Below, one piece after another: positions 8,450-14,788 of a stretch of 57,007 bases of DNA (positions within the stretch are counted from its first letter, which is position 1; the number at the start of each line of letters is the position of its first letter). The notes under the pieces were generated by a model. That model made no database searches. It saw only the letters and a list, made by a program, of their open reading frames with translations, and was not told the DNA's origin. A program made the translations under genes and the position numbers. The stretch covers positions 43,155-100,161 of the forward strand of contig PMEM01000049.1 of assembly GCA_003155795.1 (NCBI GenBank), written 5' to 3'. Source of the stretch: Gemmatimonadota bacterium (lineage in GTDB: Bacteria > Gemmatimonadota > Gemmatimonadetes > Gemmatimonadales > Gemmatimonadaceae).

Positions 8450-9804
8450 CCGCAAACGCCGCAGGTCCGAGTGTCCTGATCATCGACGATGAGCAGGGCA
8501 TACTCGAAGTCATCCGCATGCTGCTCACGAACAATGGCTTCACTGCGCACATCGCGCGCGGCGGTCGCGTCGGCATCGAGCAGATCGAGGCTATCGGGCC
8601 GGATATCATCATAAGCGACATCCGCATGCCCGACGTGAGTGGCGCTGAAGTACTCTCCGCAGCACGCGCGGCAAACCCTGAGACTCCTGTCATACTCATG
8701 ACTGCGCAGGCGACGCTCCAATCTGCAATGCATGCGGTGAACGAAGGAGCGTTCTACTACATCCAGAAACCATTCCGGAACGACGAGTTGCTCGCTATAG
8801 TCCATCGCGCAGCGGAACATCGTGCGCTGCGAGTGGAGAATCGCACGCTGAGGCAGGAAATCCGTAAGCGCGATAGGGAGAACCTTCCGATCGGTCAGAG
8901 CGCAAACTGGTTGGCAGTTCTGCAACTTGCAGCGACCGTCGCGCCGACGGACTCCACAGTGCTCCTTCAAGGGGAGTCCGGCACAGGTAAGGAAGTCGTA
9001 GCGCGATACATCCATGAAATGTCGGGCAGAACTGCCAAGCCATTTCTATCCGTCAACTGCGGTGCCCTTCCAGAAAGCCTGCTCGAAAGCGAACTGTTCG
9101 GGCACGTAAAGGGCTCGTTCACCGGGGCCGTGCGCGACAAGACCGGATTGATCGCCGCTGCAATGGGTGGCACGTTCTTTCTGGATGAAGTTGGCGAAAT
9201 GACGCCGGCAACGCAGGTCAAGCTGCTACGCACACTGCAACAGCGGGAAGTGCTGCCGGTCGGGGCGACGGAACCCGTACCCGTGGACGCGCGGATCATT
9301 GCGGCGACCAACCGCGATCTCGAACGCGATGTAAAAACGGGCCAGTTCAGGAGCGACCTGTACTATCGGTTGAACGTGATAGCGATCCATCTCCCGCCGT
9401 TGAGACAGAGGAGGGAGGACATTCCGCTCCTGGTTGATGCCTTTCTTGCGCGCGGAAAGGATCCGAGCAAGACCGTGAGCGCCGACGCGATGAGCGCTAT
9501 GTGCGAATACGACTGGCCCGGCAACGTACGTGAGCTCGAAAACGCACTTGAGCGCGCTACCATTGTTACAAATGGCGCTGTGATCTCTCCTGACGCGCTC
9601 CCGGAGCGCGTGACCAGCCGGTCGGGCGAGCATCTTGTTCGCGACGTGGAACGCCTGGATCCTACACTGGACATGATCGAGCGGGCCTACATAAAATGGG
9701 TTTTGGAGTCGAATAGCGGCAACAAAACTCGGGCTGCCGAGGTATTGGGTATCGATCCCTCGACGCTTCATCGGAAACTCCAGAAAATGGAGGGATCTGC
9801 ATGA
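8446..9804 (+). CDS. pilR: PilR-like sigma54-dependent response regulator
   Basis: NtrC-family activator that remodels sigma54 polymerase at the pilin promoter. It is 452 residues. Order: receiver (IIDDEQG acidic pair; phospho-acceptor Asp in IIISDIRMPDVSG; conserved Lys in IQKPF), AAA+ domain with Walker [10 protein letters not shown]1 loop written GSFTGA instead of the usual GAFTGA, Walker B GGTFFLDEVGEM, arginine-finger region [19 protein letters not shown], and a C-terminal Fis-type helix-turn-helix (NKTRAAEVLGIDPSTLHRKL). It is coupled to pilS by an ATGA overlap. The -24/-12 site 130 bp downstream, before pilA, is its obvious target. Confidence 0.92.
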   Translation: MTANAAGPSVLIIDDEQGILEVIRMLLTNNGFTAHIARGGRVGIEQIEAIGPDIIISDIRMPDVSGAEVLSAARAANPETPVILMTAQATLQSAMHAVNEGAFYYIQKPFRNDELLAIVHRAAEHRALRVENRTLRQEIRKRDRENLPIGQSANWLAVLQLAATVAPTDSTVLLQGESGTGKEVVARYIHEMSGRTAKPFLSVNCGALPESLLESELFGHVKGSFTGAVRDKTGLIAAAMGGTFFLDEVGEMTPATQVKLLRTLQQREVLPVGATEPVPVDARIIAATNRDLERDVKTGQFRSDLYYRLNVIAIHLPPLRQRREDIPLLVDAFLARGKDPSKTVSADAMSAMCEYDWPGNVRELENALERATIVTNGAVISPDALPERVTSRSGEHLVRDVERLDPTLDMIERAYIKWVLESNSGNKTRAAEVLGIDPSTLHRKLQKMEGSA

Positions 9805-9933
9805 TACTGTACCGAGCAAATTCCTTGCGATTCGCCACGGACGTTGCAGAATGCGGGTCGTTCTGACCCACCCAGACGTTTATTCAAGTTTGCAAATCGT
9901 TTGACGATAATGAGTTACGACACCGTCAGAGTT

Positions 9934-9949
9934 TGGCGCGACCGTTGCC
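9934..9949 (+). promoter_or_regulatory. Sigma54 (-24/-12) promoter of pilA
   Basis: TGGCGCGACCGTTGCC matches the sigma54 consensus TGGCACG-N4-TTGC with one change; the GG and GC doublets are 10 bases apart, as required. Transcription would start near 9960, about 50 bases before the pilin ATG. Its position between pilR and pilA fits PilR control. PilR enhancer sites further upstream (9805-9930) could not be defined. Confidence 0.85.
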
Positions 9950-10008
9950 AATACGGTGTCCGAGCACTACACCAGCGGCATCCCACGATCCCTTAGGAGA
10001 AGAAACTC

Positions 10009-10446
10009 ATGAAGCGCAGCAAGAAAGGATTCACCCTGATCGAGCTCTTGATAGTCGTCGTGATCATCGGCATCCTGGCCGCGATCGCGATCCCGAAGTT
10101 CGCAGCAACGAAGCAGAAGGCGTACGTCGCAGCGGTCAAGACTGACCTCAAGAATCTGGCGACGGCGGAAGAGGGCTACGCGTCCTCCCACAACGGCGCG
10201 TACGACATCACCGCAGGTACCGTCGTCGGACCGGCCGCGTCCGGCGACAGCGCTAGTGGCTTCTCTTATGCGCCGTCGTCGGGTGTGACAGTAATCATTG
10301 CAGGTACGGCGCCGGGTTGGTCCGCAACAGCCACGCATGCCCAGGTCAGCGGGATGACTTGCGCGATCTACTATAATACGGCTGCGGTTGCACCAGCGAC
10401 CGCTACCACCGGGGAAGGTGTACCGGTGTGCACGACTGGGTTCTAG
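10009..10446 (+). CDS. pilA: Type IV major pilin (PilA-like)
   Basis: Structural subunit of the type IV pilus fibre, 145 residues. A short basic leader (MKRSKKG) precedes the prepilin peptidase site G/F, followed by FTLIELLIVVVIIGILAAIAIP with Glu at +5, the classic N-terminal helix. The globular part is small, Ala/Gly/Ser-rich and ends with a Cys pair (MTCAIYY and VPVCTTGF) that can close the usual D-loop disulfide. AGGAGA sits about 10 bases before the ATG. A sigma54-type promoter lies upstream and a strong terminator directly downstream, so it is a single-gene unit within the pilus locus. Confidence 0.95.
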   Translation: MKRSKKGFTLIELLIVVVIIGILAAIAIPKFAATKQKAYVAAVKTDLKNLATAEEGYASSHNGAYDITAGTVVGPAASGDSASGFSYAPSSGVTVIIAGTAPGWSATATHAQVSGMTCAIYYNTAAVAPATATTGEGVPVCTTGF

Positions 10447-10475
10447 TCGAAGCTGATTGGCAATGTGTTGGAGTG

Positions 10476-10513
10476 AAAAGAACGGCGACCAATTGGTCGC
10501 CGTTCTTTTTTTG
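10476..10513 (+). terminator. Intrinsic terminator after pilA
   Basis: Perfect 17-bp inverted arms (10476-10492 and 10493-10509; core GAACGGCGACC / GGTCGCCGTTC) continue into a run of T. This is a textbook Rho-independent terminator 30 bases after the pilin stop. Confidence 0.92.
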
Positions 10514-10559
10514 GGGTATGCCCAGCATGAACATCGACTTGGAGGTGTAAGTCCTTTGG

Positions 10560-11060
10560 GAAATTGGTCGCGGTGACCCGAGCGAACCGCAAGGTGACGA
10601 GCGTGAGCGAGGTGCTGAAAGAAGCGGAGTAGCGAGACCTGCGGGGCGACGAACAGAAATCGGATATGAGGCGGGGCTGACTAGGGCGAGCGGGCCACTG
10701 ACCGCGAAACTCTTGCGACCAAGGGGATGTTCCGTAAATCCGGCGCTCGTGCAGGGACAGTCGATGGTCTTATCTGGGGAGATCTCGCCTCATGTCTGAA
10801 AGGGCGGCGTGCGGCAGATGTGAGCCGAACGGAGCGAGAAGTCAGCAGAGGCCATAGTAGCAACTGGCATAGCGGCGAGCTTCGGGGATGGTGGACCGCC
10901 TCAATGCGAGCTGAGAGCGAAGGGACGAACAGAAAGGAGAGCGAAACGACCATGCACCACGATGAAGCAGTGGTCTTCTGTCGCCACTACTGGCGAACGT
11001 ACTGCTGGACGAAGTGGACAAGGAACGTGAACGACACGGACATTACTTCGTGCGCTTCCG
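10560..11060 (+). mobile_element. Degenerate group II intron remnant
   Basis: This 500-bp stretch has no intact gene but carries hallmarks of a bacterial group II intron. Bases 10771-10789 (TATCTGGGGAGATCTCGCC) and 10838-10860 (GAAGTCAGCAGAGGCCATAG, then TAG) match phrases common in the ribozyme and the start of the intron-encoded protein. Purine-rich GAGCGAGG and GAAGCGGAGTAGCGAGACC strings upstream fit domain I. About 110 bases after the GTCAGCAGAGG motif, a piece of the reverse transcriptase appears (10972-11058), so most of the protein is deleted. No domain V/VI 3' end was found. The boundaries are approximate, and recognition is from memory of the family, not from a structural model. Confidence 0.7.
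10972..11058 (+). pseudogene. Group II intron reverse transcriptase fragment
   Basis: Twenty-nine codons read GLLSPLLANVLLDEVDKE and continue RERHGHYFVRF. This matches the segment of group II intron reverse transcriptases (LSPLLAN-LLDE-DKELERRGH-FVRYADD) that ends just before the catalytic YADD box. The similarity stops exactly before ADD, and an in-frame TGA lies three codons upstream, so it is a non-functional scrap. A different frame across the same bases (10727-11116) can be read for 129 codons but looks like no protein. Confidence 0.8.
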
Positions 11061-11109
11061 CGCTGCCCCGGTCCCTCAATAACGGAATGCCGACAGGATT
11101 TGACGCCTG

Positions 11110-11165
11110 GTTCTGAGGGGCCGTTGCGGTACGCGTAGTGAAATGAACCTGCCGGTGGGCGTTCG
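11110..11165 (+). repeat. Accessory-region repeat, copy 1
   Basis: The first of two related segments about 1.4 kb apart. The exact 20-bp core GTGAAATGAACCTGCCGGTG lies at 11138-11157 and recurs at 12545-12564. Looser similarity runs from GTTCTGA through GCGTAG to GGGCGTT. It lies between the intron scrap and the HigBA-like pair. Confidence 0.65.
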
Positions 11166-11284
11166 ATCGTGCTGAGGGTGCGTCACGCATCATATAGTGA
11201 CGACATGCAGAATGTTTGCGCGACGTCCTCCGCCGGCTCCACGGCCGGCTGCACGTTGATAGCCCGCCGCTTGGCGTCCGACTG

Positions 11285-11313
11285 TTGTGTATTATACGCC
11301 ACAGGCGTATAAT
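11285..11313 (+). promoter_or_regulatory. Promoter and palindromic operator of higBA
   Basis: A perfect inverted repeat with 10-bp arms (ATTATACGCC, 3-base centre ACA, GGCGTATAAT) covers 11291-11313. Its right end is a consensus -10 box TATAAT at 11308-11313; TTGTGT at 11285-11290 makes a -35 box with a 17-bp spacer. A repressor on the palindrome would block the promoter, as in autoregulated toxin-antitoxin operons. The start point would fall at about 11319, at the toxin ATG (11318), so the mRNA may be leaderless. Confidence 0.8.
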
Positions 11314-11317
11314 TGTA

Positions 11318-11629
11318 ATGGAGTTCGTCGAGACGCCGATCTTCACGAAGCTGGTACAGACGACGCTCTCGGCGGACGAATACCGCGCCTTCCAGCTTTA
11401 CTTGGTTTTGTGGCCGGACCGCGGCGACGTGATTGCAGGATCCGGAGGGCTTCGGAAGATTCGTTGGCGGTTGGCCGGTCGAGGGAAGCGAGGTGGCGTC
11501 CGCGTGATCTACTACTGGAAGTCGGATACCAGTCAGATCTATCTGTTGTTCCTCTACCCAAAGAGTGTCCGGAGCGATCTATCGTTGCCAGAGCTCCGAA
11601 TTCTGCGCAATCTGGTAACCGACGGCTAG
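11318..11629 (+). CDS. RelE/HigB-like toxin
   Basis: Probable mRNA-cleaving toxin of a type II toxin-antitoxin pair, 103 residues. It starts as MEFVETPIFTKLV and contains GDVIAGSGGLRKIRW, GRGKRGGVRVIYYW and IYLLFLYPKS, the pattern of the RelE/HigB-like family whose basic GKRGG stretch and aromatic strand form the nuclease surface. ATG 11318 is chosen because the family starts there and the promoter sits immediately upstream; an open frame back to 11216 has no such support. No ribosome binding site precedes the ATG, in keeping with a leaderless message. The antitoxin gene follows after 15 bases. The toxin-first order is that of HigBA. Confidence 0.85.
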   Translation: MEFVETPIFTKLVQTTLSADEYRAFQLYLVLWPDRGDVIAGSGGLRKIRWRLAGRGKRGGVRVIYYWKSDTSQIYLLFLYPKSVRSDLSLPELRILRNLVTDG

Positions 11630-11644
11630 CAATGGAGCGTGGCA

Positions 11645-11986
11645 ATGCGAAAAGATCTATTCGATGAGCTCGTTGAGAGCGTGAAGCAGATGAAGGCAAT
11701 TCAGTCTGGGCGTCGGAAACCGTCGCGAGTCACGCGTAGTGATGACATCGTAAACCCCAAGTCACCCGACGTAGCAGCACTCCGCACCAGGTTCAAATTG
11801 AGCCAGGCCAAGTTCGCTGCACTTCTCGGCATCAGTACCGATACGCTGCAGAATTGGGAACAACATCGTCGGAAGCCCGAAGGACCGGCCAGGGTGCTGC
11901 TGCTGGTCGCTGCCGCACACCCAGATGTATTGCTGTCTGTCACACGGCAACCAACGAAGCGCCGCGCGAGCCGCTCAGTCGCTTAG
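11645..11986 (+). CDS. HigA-like XRE antitoxin
   Basis: Antitoxin and autorepressor for the upstream toxin, 113 residues. An N-terminal toxin-binding part (MRKDLFDELVESVKQMKAI) is followed by a helix-turn-helix (LRTRFKLSQAKFAALLGIS, then TDTLQNWEQHRRKPEGPARVLL) of the XRE/HigA type, and a short basic tail. ATG 11645 has GGAG seven bases upstream; GTG 11639 is also possible. It should bind the palindrome at 11291-11313. Confidence 0.85.
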   Translation: MRKDLFDELVESVKQMKAIQSGRRKPSRVTRSDDIVNPKSPDVAALRTRFKLSQAKFAALLGISTDTLQNWEQHRRKPEGPARVLLLVAAAHPDVLLSVTRQPTKRRASRSVA

Positions 11987-12046
11987 TTACCGCGTTTTCA
12001 CTCCGCGACGCTCGTCGATCTCATCATCAGAGTTGGGCCACGGGAA
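11987..12046 (+). pseudogene. C-terminal scrap of an antitoxin
   Basis: Directly after the higA stop, a 20-codon frame reads LPRFHSATLVDLIIRVGPRE. Its last 16 conserved positions line up without gaps with FSTGL-DLTVVIRVGPR of the broken antitoxin gene at 12122-12513 once that gene's frameshift is repaired. There is no start codon or helix-turn-helix in front of it. It appears to be the tail of another member of the same HTH antitoxin family, left by deletion or recombination. Confidence 0.5.
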
Positions 12047-12121
12047 GGAAGACGCCGCAGGCCGACAGGGACCGTGTTCTTGTGCGATACAAATTGGCAC
12101 GGAACCACTATACGAATCAAT

Positions 12122-12513
12122 ATGGCGACGATTAAGAAGAAACGTGGATCGGCCAGGCGTCTCGGTGATCGAAGCCGAGTCAATGACGAAGAAGTATCTG
12201 CAGGTTACGACAATGTTTTCGAAGTTTTCGGTCGGGCAAACTCCGGAATCCGATTGGCCAAGGCAGAGCTGACTCGCATTATCAGACAGCAGATTGAATC
12301 CCATGGCTGGAATGGAATTCAGGCCGCCAAACATCTTGGCACTGCAGCTTCCGAGGTGTCAGACCTGATGCGCGGGAAGATCAATCGTTTCAGCCAGGAA
12401 CGACTCCAGATTTTCTCAACAGGCTTGATCTCACAGTTGTCATCAGGGTTGGGCCTCGGCCAGAACGGCTCGCGCACGCTGGCGTCGACGTGGAGTTGGT
12501 CGCGTCGTTCTGA
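12122..12513 (+). pseudogene. Frameshifted HTH antitoxin gene
   Basis: The N-terminal 100 codons from ATG 12122 (MATIKKKRGSARRLGD) read as an XRE-type antitoxin of the kind that pairs with Gp49/HigB-like toxins: VFEVFGRANSGIRLAKAELT, then the helix-turn-helix GIQAAKHLGTAASEVSDLMR and FSQERLQIFSTGL. After about 12425 the frame continues into junk to 12553. The next frame from about 12431 reads LTVVIRVGPRPERLAHAGVD, then VELVASF and TGA at 12511-12513, the expected C-terminus. One missing base near 12425-12430 (GGCTTGATCTC where GGCTTGGATCTC is expected) explains the break. No toxin partner is present. A sequencing error or programmed frameshift is possible. Confidence 0.7.
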
Positions 12514-12572
12514 AGCCCCGGTTTGCGGGGTGCGTAGTTCCGTCGTGAAATGAACCTGCCGGTGCGCATTGG
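12507..12572 (+). repeat. Accessory-region repeat, copy 2
   Basis: The second copy of the repeat at 11110-11165, with the exact core at 12545-12564. It begins over the stop codon of the broken antitoxin (GTTCTGA), just as copy 1 begins at GTTCTGA. It contains a small hairpin CCCCG-GTTTG-CGGGG at its left end. The first minor pilin gene starts 39 bases after it. Confidence 0.65.
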
Positions 12573-12610
12573 TGCGGCCCGCGCGCCCGAAGCAGTTGTA
12601 CCATGTCTCC

Positions 12611-12967
12611 ATGGTTGCTGCTCGCTTGCACGATCGTCGCGGCTTCATTCTCACAGAAGCGCTGGTGGCGCTCCTGATCTTCAGCGTGGTGTTCATGGCG
12701 CTCGAAGGGTCGCTAACTCTTGTCGTGCGGCGCTTCGCTGACGCCGCACGGGAAGACATCGCCGCGAGGCACGCGGAGAATCTCCGCGAATCCCTGTTCG
12801 CGAGCGGATGCGCTGCTGCATCTGATGTCGACTCTCTGAACGCTGTCGTGATCAGCTCGACGTCCACGACTACGGGTTATCTCCTCCGTGTTGTTCAAAC
12901 GACCGCGTACCCACGGAAAATAGGCGTCAGAAGCGAGCGGTATGATGCCGTGAGTCGCTGCCGGTGA
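12611..12967 (+). CDS. Minor pilin (PilV-like)
   Basis: A 118-residue prepilin-type protein. A basic leader MVAARLHDRRG is followed by FILTEALVALLIFSVVFMAL, with the G/F cleavage site and Glu at +5 of the mature protein. The rest is a short globular domain with two Cys (FASGCAA and a near-terminal SRCR). Minor pilins prime assembly of the type IV pilus in the inner membrane. ATG 12611 places the leader at normal length; a start at 12569 would add 14 residues without support. It is separated from the next pilin genes by a MazEF-like module. Confidence 0.75.
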   Translation: MVAARLHDRRGFILTEALVALLIFSVVFMALEGSLTLVVRRFADAAREDIAARHAENLRESLFASGCAAASDVDSLNAVVISSTSTTTGYLLRVVQTTAYPRKIGVRSERYDAVSRCR

Positions 12968-13001
12968 CACATACTAGCTTGAGAACTTCCACCTTGCGGT
13001 T

Positions 13002-13031
13002 AAGGCAAGTAAGGTATAACTTACATGCCTT
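13002..13031 (+). promoter_or_regulatory. Inverted-repeat operator of mazEF-like pair
   Basis: A 30-bp imperfect palindrome (left arm AAGGCAAGTAAGGTA, right arm TAACTTACATGCCTT; 13 of 15 positions pair) lies 16 bases before the antitoxin ATG. TATAAC at 13015-13020 inside it can serve as a -10 box with TTGCGG at 12994-12999 as a weak -35. It is the expected place for autorepression by the AbrB-type antitoxin. Confidence 0.65.
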
Positions 13032-13047
13032 ACCACGGTCAGAGTCT

Positions 13048-13275
13048 ATGCTAGCTACCACGAAGATCACCAGCAAGGGGCAGATTTCGGTGCCCAGAGC
13101 AGTGCGGGAGAGACTTGGCGTACAGGCTGGCGATACCCTCATATACGAGGTGTCGGGCGACATGGTGACGCTGAAGAAGCTCGAACCCTTTGACGCCGCT
13201 CTTCATGCCGCGCTCGCAGAGACGCTGGATGAGTGGAACTCGCCAGAAGACGAAGCCGCGTTTTCTCATCTCTGA
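13048..13275 (+). CDS. AbrB/MazE-type antitoxin
   Basis: A 75-residue swapped-hairpin DNA-binding antitoxin. The N-terminus TTKITSKGQISVPRAVRERL, then GVQAGDTLIYEV, is the typical SpoVT/AbrB fold. The acidic C-terminus (ETLDEWNSPEDEAAFSHL) is the part that usually wraps the toxin. ATG 13048 gives the family's normal start. The palindrome at 13002-13031 is its likely operator, and the MazF-like toxin follows after 52 bases. Confidence 0.85.
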   Translation: MLATTKITSKGQISVPRAVRERLGVQAGDTLIYEVSGDMVTLKKLEPFDAALHAALAETLDEWNSPEDEAAFSHL

Positions 13276-13327
13276 TGCGCATCTCTGACGGAAGTGGCAA
13301 AGACTGCGTCCCTACCACTTGCGTGAA

Positions 13328-13681
13328 ATGACTGCGAATCACTCAACACCAACGCAGTTCGAGCGATGGGACGTAGTGGTTGTTCCATTTCCGTTCACCG
13401 ATCGCGCGTCAGCGAAACGACGGCCGGCTCTCGTTCTGAGCGATGCCCCCTTCAATTCACCAGGTCACAGCATCCTCGCGATGATTACAACCGCCGCACG
13501 GACATCGTGGACCAGCGATACCAGAATCAAAGACTTGAACGTCGCCGGTCTGCAGGCGCCAAGCGTTGTCCGCTGCAATCTGTTCACGCTCGATAACAGA
13601 CTGTTGCAATATACAGCCGGACGACTGACGGAACGAGATATCGCAGCAGTCAAAAAACGCCTCCGTCATATCCTGCCGTGA
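13328..13681 (+). CDS. MazF/PemK-like toxin
   Basis: Probable endoribonuclease toxin, 117 residues. It carries the family signature RWDVVVVPFPFTD, then KRRPALVLSD, SILAMITTAAR and a C-terminal LTERDIAAVKKRLRHIL helix. The frame is open from TTG 13319, but ATG 13328 is the better start; no clear ribosome binding site is seen, so translation may depend on coupling with the antitoxin gene. With the AbrB-like gene it makes an antitoxin-first type II pair placed between two minor pilin genes. Confidence 0.85.
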   Translation: MTANHSTPTQFERWDVVVVPFPFTDRASAKRRPALVLSDAPFNSPGHSILAMITTAARTSWTSDTRIKDLNVAGLQAPSVVRCNLFTLDNRLLQYTAGRLTERDIAAVKKRLRHILP

Positions 13682-13790
13682 CACGGTAATACTGGACCGA
13701 CGCCAGCAGAATCGATGCGCCATTAGATAGAACAACGCGGAGAAGTGGCTACGCCGGCGAAGCTACGCTCAACCCGCGCGGCGGTAAGGC

Positions 13791-13819
13791 TTGTACTGTG
13801 ACAACATGTCACGATACAA
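13791..13819. promoter_or_regulatory. 29-bp inverted repeat before pilW
   Basis: TTGTACTGTGACA, a 3-base centre ACA and TGTCACGATACAA pair over 12 of 13 positions (one A-C mismatch, one G-T wobble). It sits between the MazF-like toxin and the next minor pilin gene, 60 bases before the pilW start. It could be a repressor site or an RNA hairpin. It is not followed by a T run, so it is not a clear terminator. The rest of 13682-13879 shows no gene. Confidence 0.5.
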
Positions 13820-13879
13820 CCGGACCGCGCCGCTTCCGGACGCTAGCGCACATGGTCGCACCACACTCGGCGGGGGCAA

Positions 13880-14788
13880 GTGACTGCCTGCTCCCGTCGC
13901 GCTGCGACGCTGGTCGAGCTGATCATGGGTCTCGCTGTGATGATGCTCGTCACGACGCTCGCAGTGTCCCATATCGTCCGCCACCTCCGCGCCGTCAATG
14001 CCATCTCGGCCGCTCGCGATCTTGACGGGCGACTTCGCGACGGAGCTGACATCCTCGCCGCCGATCTGAGGGGAATCTCGCCTCGCGGCGACAGTCTCTC
14101 CGTGGAATCGGATACCGCTGTCGAGTTCTACTCCGCTATCGGAACCTCCACGCTCTGCGCGGCGCCGAATCCAAATACGCTCATTCTTCCGCCAGACTCC
14201 CTCGCGAGCGGCCGCGTGCTCTCGTCGTGGGTAGCAGAGCCAGAACCGGGCGATGACGTACTCGTGTTCGAGGACACCACGGCTTCTGGAATATCAGGAT
14301 GGCAGCGCGCTTCTGTGCAGGCTGTGGCGCGAGTTGCAACTTCCAGCGCGTGTCCGCTATCCGCAGGACTGCTGCAACTTGGCGATGTCCTGAGCGCAGC
14401 GCGCTCGCTCCAGCTGCTCGTCGCGCCGAGCCTGACTTTGCGTTCACCTCGTGGCGCGCCGGTTCGGTTTGTCCGTCGCGTGAGGTACAGCGTGTATCGT
14501 GGCGGAGATAGAAAATGGTACCTCGGGTACCGCCGCTGTCCGGGCGCGTGCACCGCGATCCAGCCATTGAGCGGGCCATACGAAAGTGTGTCGGGCTCGC
14601 CTATTTCTTTTCGCTACTTCAGCAGCGCTGGCGCTCCTGTTTCAGCTTCGGGCAGCCTCACTGACGTTGCGCGTGTTGAGGTTGTTCCCCGTGCAGCGTA
14701 CGCAACGCCATTTCAATTGCCAGGGATGGCAACTGCAATGCTGAATGATTCACTGAAGCGGACTGTCGCGCTCCGGAACCGTTGGTGA
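13880..14788 (+). CDS. Minor pilin (PilW-like)
   Basis: A 302-residue prepilin-like protein starting at GTG 13880 after a G-rich stretch. The leader MTACSRRAA is followed by ATLVELIMGLAVMMLVTTLA; the residue before the cleavage site is Ala rather than Gly, which prepilin peptidase can accept, and Glu is at +5. A long beta-rich C-terminal domain contains four Cys (STLCAAP, SSACPLSAG, YRRCPGACT). Size and position fit PilW/PilJ-type minor pilins. The stop overlaps the next gene. Confidence 0.75.
   Translation: MTACSRRAATLVELIMGLAVMMLVTTLAVSHIVRHLRAVNAISAARDLDGRLRDGADILAADLRGISPRGDSLSVESDTAVEFYSAIGTSTLCAAPNPNTLILPPDSLASGRVLSSWVAEPEPGDDVLVFEDTTASGISGWQRASVQAVARVATSSACPLSAGLLQLGDVLSAARSLQLLVAPSLTLRSPRGAPVRFVRRVRYSVYRGGDRKWYLGYRRCPGACTAIQPLSGPYESVSGSPISFRYFSSAGAPVSASGSLTDVARVEVVPRAAYATPFQLPGMATAMLNDSLKRTVALRNRW

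Noticed and set aside
10727..11116. A 129-codon plus-strand frame after pilA as a possible protein.
   Set aside because: It crosses the intron remnant in a mixed frame; the recognisable RT codons are in another frame, so this is not a gene.
12430..12553. C-terminal extension of the HTH antitoxin into the repeat copy.
   Set aside because: The residues after the frameshift show no family match, while the neighbouring frame does; the extension is junk.
11110..12572. Integron cassette with attC sites.
   Set aside because: The repeats lie at stop codons and are about 60 bp, but the GTTRRRY/RYYYAAC core sites and an integrase were not found. Kept only as an unexplained repeat pair.
13791..13819. 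CRP/FNR-type binding site.
   Set aside because: TGTGA and TCAC are seven bases apart instead of six and the outer bases do not fit, so it was listed only as an inverted repeat.
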